Part shown: piece after piece, positions 41,998 to 50,727 of the stretch
Layout of the letters: each line of letters opens with the position of its first letter
Numbering within the stretch: position 1 is the first letter of the stretch
Assembly: GCF_031921685.1 (NCBI RefSeq)
Contig: NZ_JAPDHU010000002.1
Coordinates: forward strand, 372,001-436,000
Length of the DNA stretch: 64,000 nt
Reading direction: 5' to 3'
DNA from: Terripilifer sp031921685
GTDB taxonomy: Bacteria > Pseudomonadota > Alphaproteobacteria > Rhizobiales > Beijerinckiaceae
Notes under the pieces: generated by a model
The model's input: only the letters and a program-made list of their open reading frames with translations
Database searches by the model: none
Told to the model about the DNA's origin: nothing
Position numbers and translations under genes: made by a program

Positions 41998-44142
41998 ATG
42001 GGAGAAACGGCTTTGGGTAACGGGACAGCAACACGTGGCGCCGCCGTCATGGAATACTACATGCGGCCGAAATCGGTGGCGGTCATCGGCTTTTCGTCAA
42101 AACCGGGCTCGGCGGGCATGAATGCCCTCACGAATCTGACGACCAATAATTTTGCCGGGGATATCTATCTTGTCGGCCGCAGCGGCGGCGAGGTTGAAGG
42201 CCGGAAAGTCTTCACCGAAATCGACCAACTGCCCGAGGGCGTCGATCTGGCGATCTTCACCTTGCCGGCGGCCGGCGTGAAGGAGGCCATGGAGGGCTGC
42301 GTTCGCCGCAAGGTCAAGGCGACGGTGATTTTTGCCTCCGGCTTCGCCGAAGTGGGCGAGCGCGCCAAGCAGGACGAACTGGCCAAGATCGCCCGCGACG
42401 GCAATGTCGCTCTGCTCGGCCCCAACTGCCTCGGCTATTCCAACTTCATCACCGGCTTCAACGCCTTCTTCGTGTCGGCGACCACCGTTCAGAAGATCGA
42501 GGCCAAGCCGCGCTCAGCCGCGGCCGTGATTTCGCAGAGCGGTGGCTTGATGGCGCACATCCGCCAGGGCCTGGATCAGCGTGACATTCCGGTCAGCTAC
42601 AATCTGTCGTCGGGCAACGAGGCGGGCGTGGGCCTCGCGGATTTCGTCGACTTCTTCGTCGAGGACGAAACCACCGCTTCCATCATCATCTATGTGGAGG
42701 AAGTGCGTCAGCCAGAAGCCTTCCTGGCGGCGGCACGCCGCGCCATGGCGGCCGGCAAGCCGGTGCTGATGGTGCATCCGGGCTCAAGCGACAAGGGCCG
42801 CGATGCCGTCAATTCCCACACCGGCGCCTTGGCGGGCAACCATGCGGTCATGCGCACGCTCGTCACCCATGCCGGCATCATGTTCGTCGATACGATCGAC
42901 GAACTGATCGACAGCGCCGAGATTGCTACGCGTTATCCCAAGTCGCCGGTCAATGGTCCGGGCTTCCTGACCTTCTCCGGCGCGTTCTGCGCCCTCGCGC
43001 ACGACTTCCTGGACAAGCTCGATCTCGACATTCCGCCGCTGTCGGCGGCGCAAGAAGCCGAACTGCGCAAGGTCATGCCGTCCTTCGCCACGCCGCGCAA
43101 TCCGCTCGATCTGACGACCCAGCCCGTGTGGCAGCCGGAACTGGTCGGGCAGGGCGCGCAGGCGCTGCTCGACGATCCGGCCATGGGCAGCATGGTGATT
43201 TCGATTCCGATCGGCCCGCCGGTGCTGGCGATGAAATATCTCGACGGCATCACCAAGGCGATCGACAGCAGCAAAAAGCCGGTGGTGTTCTCAATTCTCG
43301 GCGAGCGTTCGCCGCTGCCGCAGGAGTTCATCGACAAGGCCAAAGAGAAGAAGATCATCATCTCCCGTTCGGCGGAGCGCTCCATGCGCGCCATGGCGCA
43401 GGTGACCTTCCACGGCCGCGCGGTCGAGCGCGCCAAGATGACCGTCGAAGCCAAGCCGATCTCGGGCCTGCCGTCCTTCGGTAAAGGCACCCAGGCGGAA
43501 TGGGTCGGCAAGCTGGCACTGAAGGCCGCGGGTATCCGCATCCCCGAGGGTGACCTGGCACGCTCCGCCGATCAGGCGGTGCAGATCGCCGGCAAGATCG
43601 GCTATCCGGTGGTGATGAAGGCGCAGGCCGCCAAGCTGGCGCATAAGACGGAAGCCGGCGGCGTGCTCCTCAATCTCGCCGACGAAGCCGCCGTGCGCAA
43701 AGCCTGGACGACTCTGCACGAGAACGTCGAGCGCTATCAGCCGGGCTTGAAGCTCGACGGTGTGCTGGTCGAGAAAATGTCGTCGAAGGGTCTCGAGTTC
43801 ATCGTCGGCTCGCGCCGCGATCCGGTCTGGGGTCCGGTGGTTGTCGTCGGCATCGGTGGCGTTCTGATCGAAGCCATCGGCGACGTGCGCCTGCTGCCGC
43901 CCGATCTCTCCAAGGAAGCGATCGTCAAGGAGCTCTACAAGCTCAAGACGGCCAAGCTGCTCGACGGCTTCCGTGGCTCGCCGGCAGTCGATGTCGAAGC
44001 CGTGGCGGAAGTCGCGGTCAAGGTCGGCAATCTGATGCTCACCGTGCCGGAGATCATGGAAATCGACATCAATCCGGTGTTCGCGCATCCGCGCGGGCAG
44101 GGCGTCACCGCCCTCGACGCGCTGATCGTCACCAAGGACTAG
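41998..44142 (+). CDS. ADP-forming acyl-CoA synthetase (acetate-CoA ligase family)
   Basis: About 714 residues. Domains in order: CoA-binding Rossmann (about 20-115, PKSVAVIGFSSKPGSAG), succinyl-CoA-synthetase-like (about 165-470) with the phospho-His loop NSHTGALAGNHAVM, and a C-terminal ATP-grasp (about 500-714, YPVVMKAQAAKLAHKTEAGGVLLNL). It makes acyl-CoA from a free acid with ATP to ADP and phosphate. The start is uncertain: ATG 41998, TTG 42013 or ATG 42049. It is the likely entry step for the CoA-dependent pathway encoded around it, but the acid is unknown. Confidence 0.88.
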   Translation: MGETALGNGTATRGAAVMEYYMRPKSVAVIGFSSKPGSAGMNALTNLTTNNFAGDIYLVGRSGGEVEGRKVFTEIDQLPEGVDLAIFTLPAAGVKEAMEGCVRRKVKATVIFASGFAEVGERAKQDELAKIARDGNVALLGPNCLGYSNFITGFNAFFVSATTVQKIEAKPRSAAAVISQSGGLMAHIRQGLDQRDIPVSYNLSSGNEAGVGLADFVDFFVEDETTASIIIYVEEVRQPEAFLAAARRAMAAGKPVLMVHPGSSDKGRDAVNSHTGALAGNHAVMRTLVTHAGIMFVDTIDELIDSAEIATRYPKSPVNGPGFLTFSGAFCALAHDFLDKLDLDIPPLSAAQEAELRKVMPSFATPRNPLDLTTQPVWQPELVGQGAQALLDDPAMGSMVISIPIGPPVLAMKYLDGITKAIDSSKKPVVFSILGERSPLPQEFIDKAKEKKIIISRSAERSMRAMAQVTFHGRAVERAKMTVEAKPISGLPSFGKGTQAEWVGKLALKAAGIRIPEGDLARSADQAVQIAGKIGYPVVMKAQAAKLAHKTEAGGVLLNLADEAAVRKAWTTLHENVERYQPGLKLDGVLVEKMSSKGLEFIVGSRRDPVWGPVVVVGIGGVLIEAIGDVRLLPPDLSKEAIVKELYKLKTAKLLDGFRGSPAVDVEAVAEVAVKVGNLMLTVPEIMEIDINPVFAHPRGQGVTALDALIVTKD

Positions 44143-44162
44143 GCAAGGGACTAAGACATGGA

Positions 44163-44189
44163 GGGAGCGCCCGTGTGGCGCTCCCTTTT
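44163..44189 (+). terminator. Intrinsic terminator after the acyl-CoA synthetase gene
   Basis: GGGAGCGC (44163-44170) and GCGCTCCC (44178-44185) with a 7-base loop, followed by TTTT. Confidence 0.78.
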
Positions 44190-44204
44190 CACATCGGCTC
44201 GCTT

Positions 44205-45173
44205 CTACATGGGGTCGATGCGGGCGCGCTGGATATAGTCGGCCCAGTTCTTGATCTCGGCACGCAGATAGGTGTCGATTTCCTTCGGCGTCAGGACGAA
44301 GGTGTCGGAACCGGTCGCCGCGAAGAATTCTTCCGTCTCCTTCAACCGCACCATTTCATTGATCCAGCCCGATAGCTTGTCTTTGACCGGCTGCGGCGTC
44401 CCGGCCGGCACCGCCACGACCCACCAAGTCAACAGATCGATGCCCGGCACGCCACCTTCCGTCATCGTCGGCACGTCGGGGACGGACTTCATGCGCTCGC
44501 CGCTGCCGATGGCCAGCGGCCGCAGTCGACCGGCCTTCATCTGGCCGATCAGATAGGGCGCATCGGCGACCATGTAATCGATATTGCCGCCGAGCAGGTC
44601 GTTCAGGCTGTCGCCCATGGTTTTGTATTGCACCTGCACCGCATCGAGGCCGGCGATCTGCTTGTACATTTCGCCCATCACATTGCCGATGGTGGTCGAT
44701 GTGGCGAACGAGGCCTTGCTGCCCCTCTGCTTGAGGGCGGTGGTCAGCTCCGGCAGCGTCTTGTACGGGCTCTTGGCATCGACGGTGATGAACCAGGCCT
44801 GTTTGAACAGCGAGCCGAGATAGTCGAAATCCTTCAGCGGATCGGCTTGCGGCTTCTTGAACAGGGAAAGGCTCGCGGCCAAGGTGCTGCCGCCGACGGG
44901 ATAGATCACATAGCCATCGGGCCGCTGCCGCGCCACATAGCCATGTGCCAGATTACCGGCGGCGCCGGGTTGATTTTCGACGATGAACGTCTTGCCGGAG
45001 ATGGTCTGCAACTGCTTGGCGAAATAGCGGCACATGATGTCGGCGCCGCCGCCAGCCGGAAAACCGCAGACGACCCGGATCTCGCGGGTCGGAAAATCCT
45101 GCGCCTGCCCGGAGCCGATGGTCGAAACCACGGTGCCGATGGCCACGGCGATGCCGGCAATCCACTGCTTCAT
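44205..45173 (-). CDS. Tripartite tricarboxylate transporter substrate-binding protein (Bug family), second copy
   Basis: A 322-residue periplasmic binding protein. ATG 45173 follows GGGAGGGG. The signal peptide is IAGIAVAIGTVVSTIGSGQAQ. Family segments: IRVVCGFPAGGGADIMCRYFAKQL, FIVENQPGAAGNLAHGYVARQ and PYLIGQMKAGRLRPLAIGSGER. It is only distantly similar to the copy at 34716. It is oriented with the ligAB genes upstream and could deliver an aromatic acid for that pathway, though no permease gene is nearby. Confidence 0.87.
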   Translation of the reverse strand: MKQWIAGIAVAIGTVVSTIGSGQAQDFPTREIRVVCGFPAGGGADIMCRYFAKQLQTISGKTFIVENQPGAAGNLAHGYVARQRPDGYVIYPVGGSTLAASLSLFKKPQADPLKDFDYLGSLFKQAWFITVDAKSPYKTLPELTTALKQRGSKASFATSTTIGNVMGEMYKQIAGLDAVQVQYKTMGDSLNDLLGGNIDYMVADAPYLIGQMKAGRLRPLAIGSGERMKSVPDVPTMTEGGVPGIDLLTWWVVAVPAGTPQPVKDKLSGWINEMVRLKETEEFFAATGSDTFVLTPKEIDTYLRAEIKNWADYIQRARIDPM

Positions 45174-45226
45174 GACGTCCCCTCCCGGTCGTAGGGACAG
45201 CATGTCGTCTCAGGGCCGCCAAAGCA

Positions 45227-45257
45227 ATGCGCCGGCCGCGAGGGGCGGCCGGCGCAT
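45227..45257 (-). terminator. Strong stem-loop downstream of ligB
   Basis: ATGCGCCGGCCGC (45227-45239) pairs perfectly with GCGGCCGGCGCAT (45245-45257), with a 5-base loop. On the minus strand it lies about 24 bases after the ligB stop and is followed by TGCTTTGG, so the T run is poor; termination or mRNA 3'-end protection is likely. Confidence 0.55.
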
Positions 45258-45280
45258 CATGTTTCATCGAAAGCCAGGGT

Positions 45281-46354
45281 TTAGCGACGGGCCTTCTTGG
45301 CCGCTTTCTTCGCAGCCTTCTTGGCGGCCTTCTTCACGGCGCCCTTTTTGGCAGCCTTCTTCGCCTTGACGGGAGCGGCCTTGCCGCGCACCGCCAGCAC
45401 CTTCTTGGTGCGGCTGGCCTTGGCCGGTTTCGCGCGAGCCGAAGACTTGGTTTTGGCAGACTTGGTTTTGGCAGACTTGGCCTTGGCGGATTTGGCCTTC
45501 GTCGCGCGCTTCTCGGGCCGGTTTTCCAGGATGAGATGGCCGACGGCGGTGTTGGAAGCCGGCACCGTGTAGAACCGGTAGACTTCCTCGACGTTCTTGT
45601 TGAGCGCGCCGCGGGCGACGAGCCACATCACCATTTCGATGCCTTCGGCACCGGCCTCGCGCATATATTCGACGTGGCGCAGCGCCGTCAGCTTTTCCGG
45701 ATGAGCGGAGAAGTTGTCCATGAAGTTCTTGTCGAACTTGCTGTTGATCAGGCCGGCGCGCGGGCCGGAAATCTGATGCGACATGCCGCCGGTGCCGAAC
45801 ACCACGACCTTGAGATCCTCGGGGAAGGATTCCACGGCCTTGCGGATCGCTTCGCCGAGGTGGAAGCAGCGATTGCCTGTCGGCGGCGGGAACAGCACGA
45901 CGTTCACCGCCAGCGGGATGATCTTGCACGGCCATTCTTCCGGCTGGCCGAACATCAGGCTCAGCGGCACGGTCAGACCGTGGTCGACGTCCATCTTGTT
46001 GACGACGGTGAGATCGAATTCGTCGAGGATAACCGATTGGGCGATATGGGCGGCGAGTTCCGGATGACCCTTGACGACGGGCACCGGGCGCGGGCCCCAG
46101 CCTTCATCGGCGGGAATGAATTCCTCGGCGCAGCCGAGTGCGAAGGTCGGCACCACGTCGACCGAGAACGCCGTCGCATGGTCGTTGAATACGACGATGC
46201 AGACATCCGGCTTGATCTCTTCGATCCAGCGCTTCGAGCGCTCGTAGCCGGAGAAGACGCGCTTCCAATAGGGTTCCTCGGTCTTGCCGAGATCGAGTGC
46301 CGCGCCGATGGCCGGCACGTGCGACGTGCAGACGCCTGCTACAATCTTAGCCAT
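45281..46354 (-). CDS. Extradiol dioxygenase beta subunit (LigB-type) with histone-like tail
   Basis: A 357-residue class III ring-cleavage dioxygenase. Iron ligands of the LigB type are visible: His12 (CTSHVP), His59 (FNDHATAF) and a Glu in AEGIEMVMWLVARGAL near residue 240, plus the catalytic His in GTGGMSHQISG (about 195). Such enzymes open protocatechuate or gallate at the 4,5-position. The core ends near residue 280; the remaining roughly 75 residues are almost only Lys, Ala, Ser and Thr (AKSAKAKSAKTKSAKTKSS; KKAAKKAAKKAAKKARR), like histone H1. Its ATG overlaps the end of the alpha-subunit gene by 8 bases. Confidence 0.87.
   Translation of the reverse strand: MAKIVAGVCTSHVPAIGAALDLGKTEEPYWKRVFSGYERSKRWIEEIKPDVCIVVFNDHATAFSVDVVPTFALGCAEEFIPADEGWGPRPVPVVKGHPELAAHIAQSVILDEFDLTVVNKMDVDHGLTVPLSLMFGQPEEWPCKIIPLAVNVVLFPPPTGNRCFHLGEAIRKAVESFPEDLKVVVFGTGGMSHQISGPRAGLINSKFDKNFMDNFSAHPEKLTALRHVEYMREAGAEGIEMVMWLVARGALNKNVEEVYRFYTVPASNTAVGHLILENRPEKRATKAKSAKAKSAKTKSAKTKSSARAKPAKASRTKKVLAVRGKAAPVKAKKAAKKGAVKKAAKKAAKKAAKKARR
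45444..45503. repeat. 15-base tandem repeats inside the ligB tail
   Basis: Four units of 15 bases: two identical (GACTTGGTTTTGGCA), a third with two changes and a fourth more diverged. They encode the AKxKS repeats of the Lys-rich tail on the minus strand and suggest growth of the tail by slippage. Confidence 0.75.
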
Positions 46355-46769
46355 TTTTCTTTTCCCACTCCGATTTCCTGCGATTGCCTTTCACCGGACG
46401 GCCGCCGGCGAGCATCATGTCGGCATATTCCTGCTGGGTGGAGCCGGTCATCTTCGCCGCCACCTGCTGGAAGGACAGGCCGTCGGTCGCGCCCAGTTTG
46501 GAAGTGAAGTAAATGTTGCCGCCAAGTTCCAGCATGCGGTTCCACTGGCGATTGAGGATGGCGTCGCGCTGATCGGCGGTGAGCTTGAAACCGTCGAGAT
46601 ATTTATTTTCGTCGGCCTTGAACGCTTCGCGGTTTTCCGCCTTCAACAGCGACATGCAGAACATGTTGATGCTGTAGCCCATGCGGGACTGGTCGGCATC
46701 GAACACGATCGTGCCAGGAATATCGGAATATTCCTTTTCTTTCCTTTTGGCTTTCGCCGCACCCTTCAT
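46347..46769 (-). CDS. Extradiol dioxygenase alpha subunit (LigA-type)
   Basis: A 140-residue small subunit. Start ATG 46769 is fixed by GGGGAGA upstream. The helical LigA fold is recognised by YSINMFCMSLLKAENREAFKADENKYLDGFKLTADQRDAIL and the following RQWNRMLELGGNIYFTSKLGA. LigA forms the lid of the LigB active site and contacts substrate. A basic leader (KGAAKAKRKEKE) precedes the core. Overlap with ligB shows coupled translation, as in other lig-type operons. Confidence 0.87.
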   Translation of the reverse strand: MKGAAKAKRKEKEYSDIPGTIVFDADQSRMGYSINMFCMSLLKAENREAFKADENKYLDGFKLTADQRDAILNRQWNRMLELGGNIYFTSKLGATDGLSFQQVAAKMTGSTQQEYADMMLAGGRPVKGNRRKSEWEKKNG

Positions 46770-46984
46770 GACAGCTCTCCCCTGATGTCCCTCGCCTGGA
46801 ACGTCGATGCTGGCGAGCGGACTGGAATGTCTGCTGACGCAGATAGCAGATTCCGACCTAGACACACTAATTTTATGACCGTCTTGACCCACATCAAAAC
46901 CACCGCGATCGGCTTTGCCGATTGGGGCAACGGCTGTTGGGGAACTCGCGTCTTGACAAACCGATGGGCAGGGACGAAACTAAA

Positions 46985-47002
46985 TCATCCGTACACGGAT
47001 GA
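46985..47002. promoter_or_regulatory. Palindromic operator upstream of the LLM oxidoreductase gene
   Basis: TCATCCGT (46985-46992), AC, ACGGATGA (46995-47002): perfect 8-2-8. It starts 27 bases after a TTGACA hexamer (46953-46958) and lies 38 bases upstream of the ATG, where a repressor would block a promoter. The 271-base gap also separates the divergent ligA gene, so one regulator could act on both sides. Confidence 0.55.
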
Positions 47003-47040
47003 ATAAACGGTTTTGGAGGAAACCCCGGGGAGGGCGCGCC

Positions 47041-48093
47041 ATGGAATTCGGATTGCAATTTTTTCCCAGCGTCGGGCCGGATGAAAAAAGTGCCGGCGAC
47101 TATTTCGCCGAAAGCCTGCGCATCGTCGACGAGGCGGATGCGCTGAATTTCAAGTCGGTACGCATCGTCGAACACTACTTCCGCCCCTATGGCGGCTATA
47201 GCCCCAACCCGATCGTCTTCCTGGCGGCGGCGGCGATGCGCACGAAAAAGGCGCGGCTGATGACCGGCGCCGTACTGCCGGTGTTCAACAATCCGATGAA
47301 GCTCGCCGGCGAGATCGGCATGCTCGACGCCATCTCCGGTGGACGGCTCGATGTCGGTTTTGCCCGCGCTTTTCTGCCGCACGAATTCGCCCGCTTCGGT
47401 ATCTCGGTCAACGAAAGCCGTGGCCGCTTCGATGAAGGCATCGAACAGATTCGCTTGCTGCTCGAGCAGGAGACGGTCAGCCACGACGGCAAGTTTCACA
47501 AGCTTGATCGCGTCTCCTCGCTGCCGCGTCCGACCCAGACACCACGCCCGCCGTTCTGGATTGCCGCGCTGGCGACGCCCGAGAGTTTCGAATTTGCCGG
47601 CCGCATGGGCTACAGCATCATGGCGATCCCGCTGGTCGGCGAGACCTTGCGGCCGCTGTTGGCGCGCTATCGCGAAGCCTGGAAAGCCGCGGGCCACCCC
47701 GGCATCGGCCGGGTGATGCTGGCCTTCCACATGTACTGTCATGAATCGAAGCAGGCGGCTTATGAGATCGCCCGCGATCCGATCAACAAATATCTCAAGG
47801 CGGTGGTCGACTCCGCCAGCGAATGGGACGGCGAACTCGATTCCAAGGACTATCCCAACTACGGCAAGATCATCGCCAGCCTGCGCGCCGAAACCTTCGA
47901 GACGCAGGTGGAAAAGAGCGCCATCTGGGTCGGCGATCCCAAGACGCTGCGCGAGACGGTCGCTCAGTACAACGCCGACGTTGGCGGCTTCGAAAGCGCT
48001 TCATTGCAGGTGAATTTCCACAACCTGCCTTATGAGCAGGCCATCACCTCGGCACGTCTGTTCAGCAAGGAAGTGATGCCGCACGTCAAGTGA
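47041..48093 (+). CDS. LLM-class flavin-dependent oxidoreductase
   Basis: A 350-residue enzyme of the bacterial luciferase-like family (TIM barrel using FMNH2 or F420). Markers: LQFFPSVGPDEKSAGDYFAESL, VRIVEHYFRPYGGYSPNP and GEIGMLDAISGGRLDVGFARAF. Start ATG 47041 follows GGAGGAAACCCCGGGGAGGG. Such enzymes are often monooxygenases on organic compounds. The gene is divergent from ligAB and is followed by a GST gene after 54 bases, suggesting a catabolic role. Confidence 0.88.
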   Translation: MEFGLQFFPSVGPDEKSAGDYFAESLRIVDEADALNFKSVRIVEHYFRPYGGYSPNPIVFLAAAAMRTKKARLMTGAVLPVFNNPMKLAGEIGMLDAISGGRLDVGFARAFLPHEFARFGISVNESRGRFDEGIEQIRLLLEQETVSHDGKFHKLDRVSSLPRPTQTPRPPFWIAALATPESFEFAGRMGYSIMAIPLVGETLRPLLARYREAWKAAGHPGIGRVMLAFHMYCHESKQAAYEIARDPINKYLKAVVDSASEWDGELDSKDYPNYGKIIASLRAETFETQVEKSAIWVGDPKTLRETVAQYNADVGGFESASLQVNFHNLPYEQAITSARLFSKEVMPHVK

Positions 48094-48147
48094 GGCGATC
48101 ACGCGCCAAGCTTTCACATATGTCAACACGCGACAGGCGAGGCATAA

Positions 48148-48906
48148 ATGACGGAAGTAGCCATCGATCTCTACCATGGTCTGGCTTCGACATGTTCGAA
48201 GAAGGTGCGCCTCTGTCTGTATGAAAAAGGCATTGCTTTCAAAAGCCACTTGCTCGACCTGCAGAAGTTCGAACAACACCAGCCGGATTACCTCAAGCTG
48301 AACCCCAATGGCGTTGTGCCGACGCTGGTACATCATGGCCGGCCCGTCATCGAATCCAGCATCATCATCGAATATTTGGACGACGAATTTCCGGACGTGC
48401 CGCTCAAGCCGAAAGATTCCTATGGCCGGGCGGCCATGCGGCTGTGGACGAAATATTCCGACGAGGTTGCCTACAAAGCCGTCTATGCACCGACGTGGCA
48501 CAAGCTGCGTCATCGGGCGGCCGAAGGGCTGTCTGAGGACGCGCGCAACGACACGCTATCGCGGGTGCCATCGGCCGAGCGCCGCGAACGCTGGGCGCGC
48601 ATGGCGGAGGGTGGTTATTCCGAGCGGGAACTGGAAGAGGCCTATGACAAGATGAAGGCCTGCCTCGATCGCGCCGAAGCCACTTTGGCGACGGCGCCAT
48701 GGCTGGCCGGCGAGACCTATTCGCTGGCCGATATCGCGATGATCCCCTTCATCGACCGCATTCGCAATCTGCGCCCCGATTTCCTTCCGGAAGGCTCCTA
48801 TACCCATCTCCTCGATTGGTATCGCCGCCTGAGCAGCAGGGCCGCCTTCAAGAAAGCGTTTCAGTTTACCGACGACCCAAGAGCGAAGGAATTGCCGAAC
48901 CTCTAA
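48148..48906 (+). CDS. Glutathione S-transferase family protein (catabolic cluster)
   Basis: A 252-residue GST. The N-terminal thioredoxin-like domain has YHGLASTCSKKVRLCLYEKGI and the glutathione-binding LNPNGVVPTLVHHGRPVIESSIIIEYLDD. The C-terminal helical domain holds WLAGETYSLADIAMIPFIDRI. It is longer than the GST at 1986 and only loosely similar. GSTs in ring-cleavage clusters often act as isomerases or dehalogenases; whether this one does is unknown. Its stop overlaps the 3' end of the convergent cupin gene by 3 bases. Confidence 0.87.
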   Translation: MTEVAIDLYHGLASTCSKKVRLCLYEKGIAFKSHLLDLQKFEQHQPDYLKLNPNGVVPTLVHHGRPVIESSIIIEYLDDEFPDVPLKPKDSYGRAAMRLWTKYSDEVAYKAVYAPTWHKLRHRAAEGLSEDARNDTLSRVPSAERRERWARMAEGGYSERELEEAYDKMKACLDRAEATLATAPWLAGETYSLADIAMIPFIDRIRNLRPDFLPEGSYTHLLDWYRRLSSRAAFKKAFQFTDDPRAKELPNL

Positions 48907-49865
48907 TCGAGCGCCTCGAAACGCCACATGCGGCCGAAGCGTTGCAGCGCTTCGTCGCTCATGCTGACGAGCACCGCGTCCTCGCTCACCTGATGCTCGA
49001 TCGCCGACCAGCAGGGCGCGGCGATCGTATCGCCAAAGCTCCAGTTGAACGTCTTGTCACCGACTTTCGATGTGCCTGTGCCTTGCAGAACGATGAAGAT
49101 CTGATTGGCCGTGGAGCGATAGGGCTTGCTGCGGAAGCCGCTGTCCCAGCGCTGCATGTGAATGGTGATGGTCGGCATCGTCTGCGTGTCGAGCACGATG
49201 CGGTGGCCGAAATGGCCTTCGTTGTCCGGCCGCGCTGCATCGAGCGCTTTTTGCGTCGCCGCCCAGGTGAAACGAAACGGTGAATCCGGCGTCACCGCCT
49301 TCACAGGCTCAAGGCCGGCGGGATGTTCCTCGAAGAACATCGGTTCGAGCAGATGGGTGAGGGGCACGTCGAGCCCGTCGAACCAATAGGCCTGCGCCGT
49401 GCCGTCGTGGCCATGGCCGTGCCAGCTCCAACCCGGTGTCAGCACCACGTCGCCGGTTTCCATCGGATGTTTCTCGCCATCGACGATCGACCAGGCACCG
49501 TGCGAGTCGAGAATAACGCGAAAGGCATGCGGCGCATGCCGATGTGAACTGGCGACTTCGCCGGGCAGGATCGTCTGATAGGCACAGACCAAAGTGCGCA
49601 ACGTGGCGAAATCATTGCCATCGACCGGATTGCGCATCACCAGATTGCGGCGCTCGGCCAGATCCGTGCCGATCAGCCGCGCGGCGCTGTCGAGCCCGGC
49701 CTTGGCTTCGTGCCAGGTCCACTGATGCGGGACGAAAACCGACCTCGGTTCGCGCCATAGAAGAGGGGTCGATCGTTTGATCCAGCCGGGCGTCAGATTG
49801 CGTTCGGCGGCGGCGCTCGTCAGATCGTCGAGTGTTTGCACTTTGTCCAAAGCGTCGAGCGGCAT
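48903..49865 (-). CDS. Gentisate 1,2-dioxygenase-like bicupin
   Basis: About 320 residues from ATG 49865 (GGGAGGGG just upstream). There are two cupin domains. The first has the metal-His motifs SSHRHAPHAFRVILDSHG and GWSWHGHGHDG (about residues 100-150). The second, NQIFIVLQGTGTSKVGDKTFNWSFGDTI, lacks the His pair. Layout and length fit gentisate 1,2-dioxygenase, which cleaves gentisate to maleylpyruvate with Fe(II), although related enzymes act on 1-hydroxy-2-naphthoate and salicylate. It is near the ligAB extradiol genes, so the region may handle more than one ring type. Confidence 0.83.
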   Translation of the reverse strand: MPLDALDKVQTLDDLTSAAAERNLTPGWIKRSTPLLWREPRSVFVPHQWTWHEAKAGLDSAARLIGTDLAERRNLVMRNPVDGNDFATLRTLVCAYQTILPGEVASSHRHAPHAFRVILDSHGAWSIVDGEKHPMETGDVVLTPGWSWHGHGHDGTAQAYWFDGLDVPLTHLLEPMFFEEHPAGLEPVKAVTPDSPFRFTWAATQKALDAARPDNEGHFGHRIVLDTQTMPTITIHMQRWDSGFRSKPYRSTANQIFIVLQGTGTSKVGDKTFNWSFGDTIAAPCWSAIEHQVSEDAVLVSMSDEALQRFGRMWRFEALD

Positions 49866-49987
49866 GATCCCCTCCCAGGAATGAATACGGCCAACAGGCT
49901 TTATCAATCCGCCAATCCGCGCGATTGTGGGCGCAGCCAGGGTCCATGGCAACACATCAATTGCTATTCCTGATCAGGAGTTTTCGC

Positions 49988-50674
49988 ATGTCTGAGACAA
50001 AACCCGTCGCCATCGTCACGGGCGCCACCGGCAATCTCGGCCGCGCCGTGTCGTTGCGGTTGATCGAGGACGGTTTCGAGATCATCGGCGTTGGCGGATC
50101 GGCTGCGCCCGCCAAGCCCGTCTCCGAAACGTCCTATTCCTACATTCAAGGCGATGCGACGGATGCGGCATCGATGGCGCAGGTCGCCGCGACGGTTTTG
50201 CAGCGGTTCGGCCGCATCGATGCTTTGGTGCATACGGTCGGCGGCTTTGCCATGGGGCCCGCGGTTTACGAGACGAGCGATGCCGACCTCGACAAGATGA
50301 TGGGCATGAACGTCAAATCGGTGCTGGCGACGGCCCATGCGATGACGCCGCCGATGATCGCAGCCGGGCGGGGCAAGATCGTTTTCGTATCAGCGCTCGC
50401 TGCCGGCCACGGCGTCGCCCGCATGGGTGCTTATGTGGCGGCCAAGAGCGCCGTGGCGCGTTTGACCGAAGCCATGTCGGACGAGGTGCGGCAGCAAGGC
50501 ATCAACGTCAATTGCATCATGCCTTCGGCCATGGCGACACCGCAGAACCGCGCCACCATGGGGCAGGCCTCGATGGTGCCGCTGGAGGATGTCGCAGATG
50601 TCTGCGCCTTCCTCGTCTCCGATCGGGCGCGGGCTCTGCACGGCGCGGCCATTCCGGTGCGCGGCCTCACATAA
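49988..50674 (+). CDS. Short-chain dehydrogenase/reductase
   Basis: A 228-residue SDR. ATG 49988 follows AGGAG at a good distance. The cofactor motif TGATGNLGRAVSLRL starts at about residue 12, the catalytic Ser is in VFVSALAAGHG, and the Tyr-Lys pair is in GAYVAAKSAVARLTEAM. The C-terminus ends GAAIPVRGLT as in many SDRs. Substrate unknown; it probably oxidises or reduces a diol or alcohol in the same pathway as its dioxygenase neighbour, with which it shares a divergent promoter gap. Confidence 0.88.
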   Translation: MSETKPVAIVTGATGNLGRAVSLRLIEDGFEIIGVGGSAAPAKPVSETSYSYIQGDATDAASMAQVAATVLQRFGRIDALVHTVGGFAMGPAVYETSDADLDKMMGMNVKSVLATAHAMTPPMIAAGRGKIVFVSALAAGHGVARMGAYVAAKSAVARLTEAMSDEVRQQGINVNCIMPSAMATPQNRATMGQASMVPLEDVADVCAFLVSDRARALHGAAIPVRGLT

Positions 50675-50679
50675 AGAAA

Positions 50680-50706
50680 AACCCCGGACTTTCGTCCGGG
50701 GTTCGA
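50680..50706. terminator. Bidirectional terminator between the SDR gene and sodB
   Basis: AACCCCGGAC (50680-50689) pairs perfectly with GTCCGGGGTT (50694-50703) around TTTC, with A run upstream and mixed T downstream. Confidence 0.78.
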
Positions 50707-50727
50707 AATCTTTTCGCGTAATGCGAA

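Noticed and set aside
46875..47006. 43-residue frame on the plus strand in the ligA/LLM gap
   Set aside because: No ribosome binding site and overlaps the probable promoter and operator of the LLM gene.
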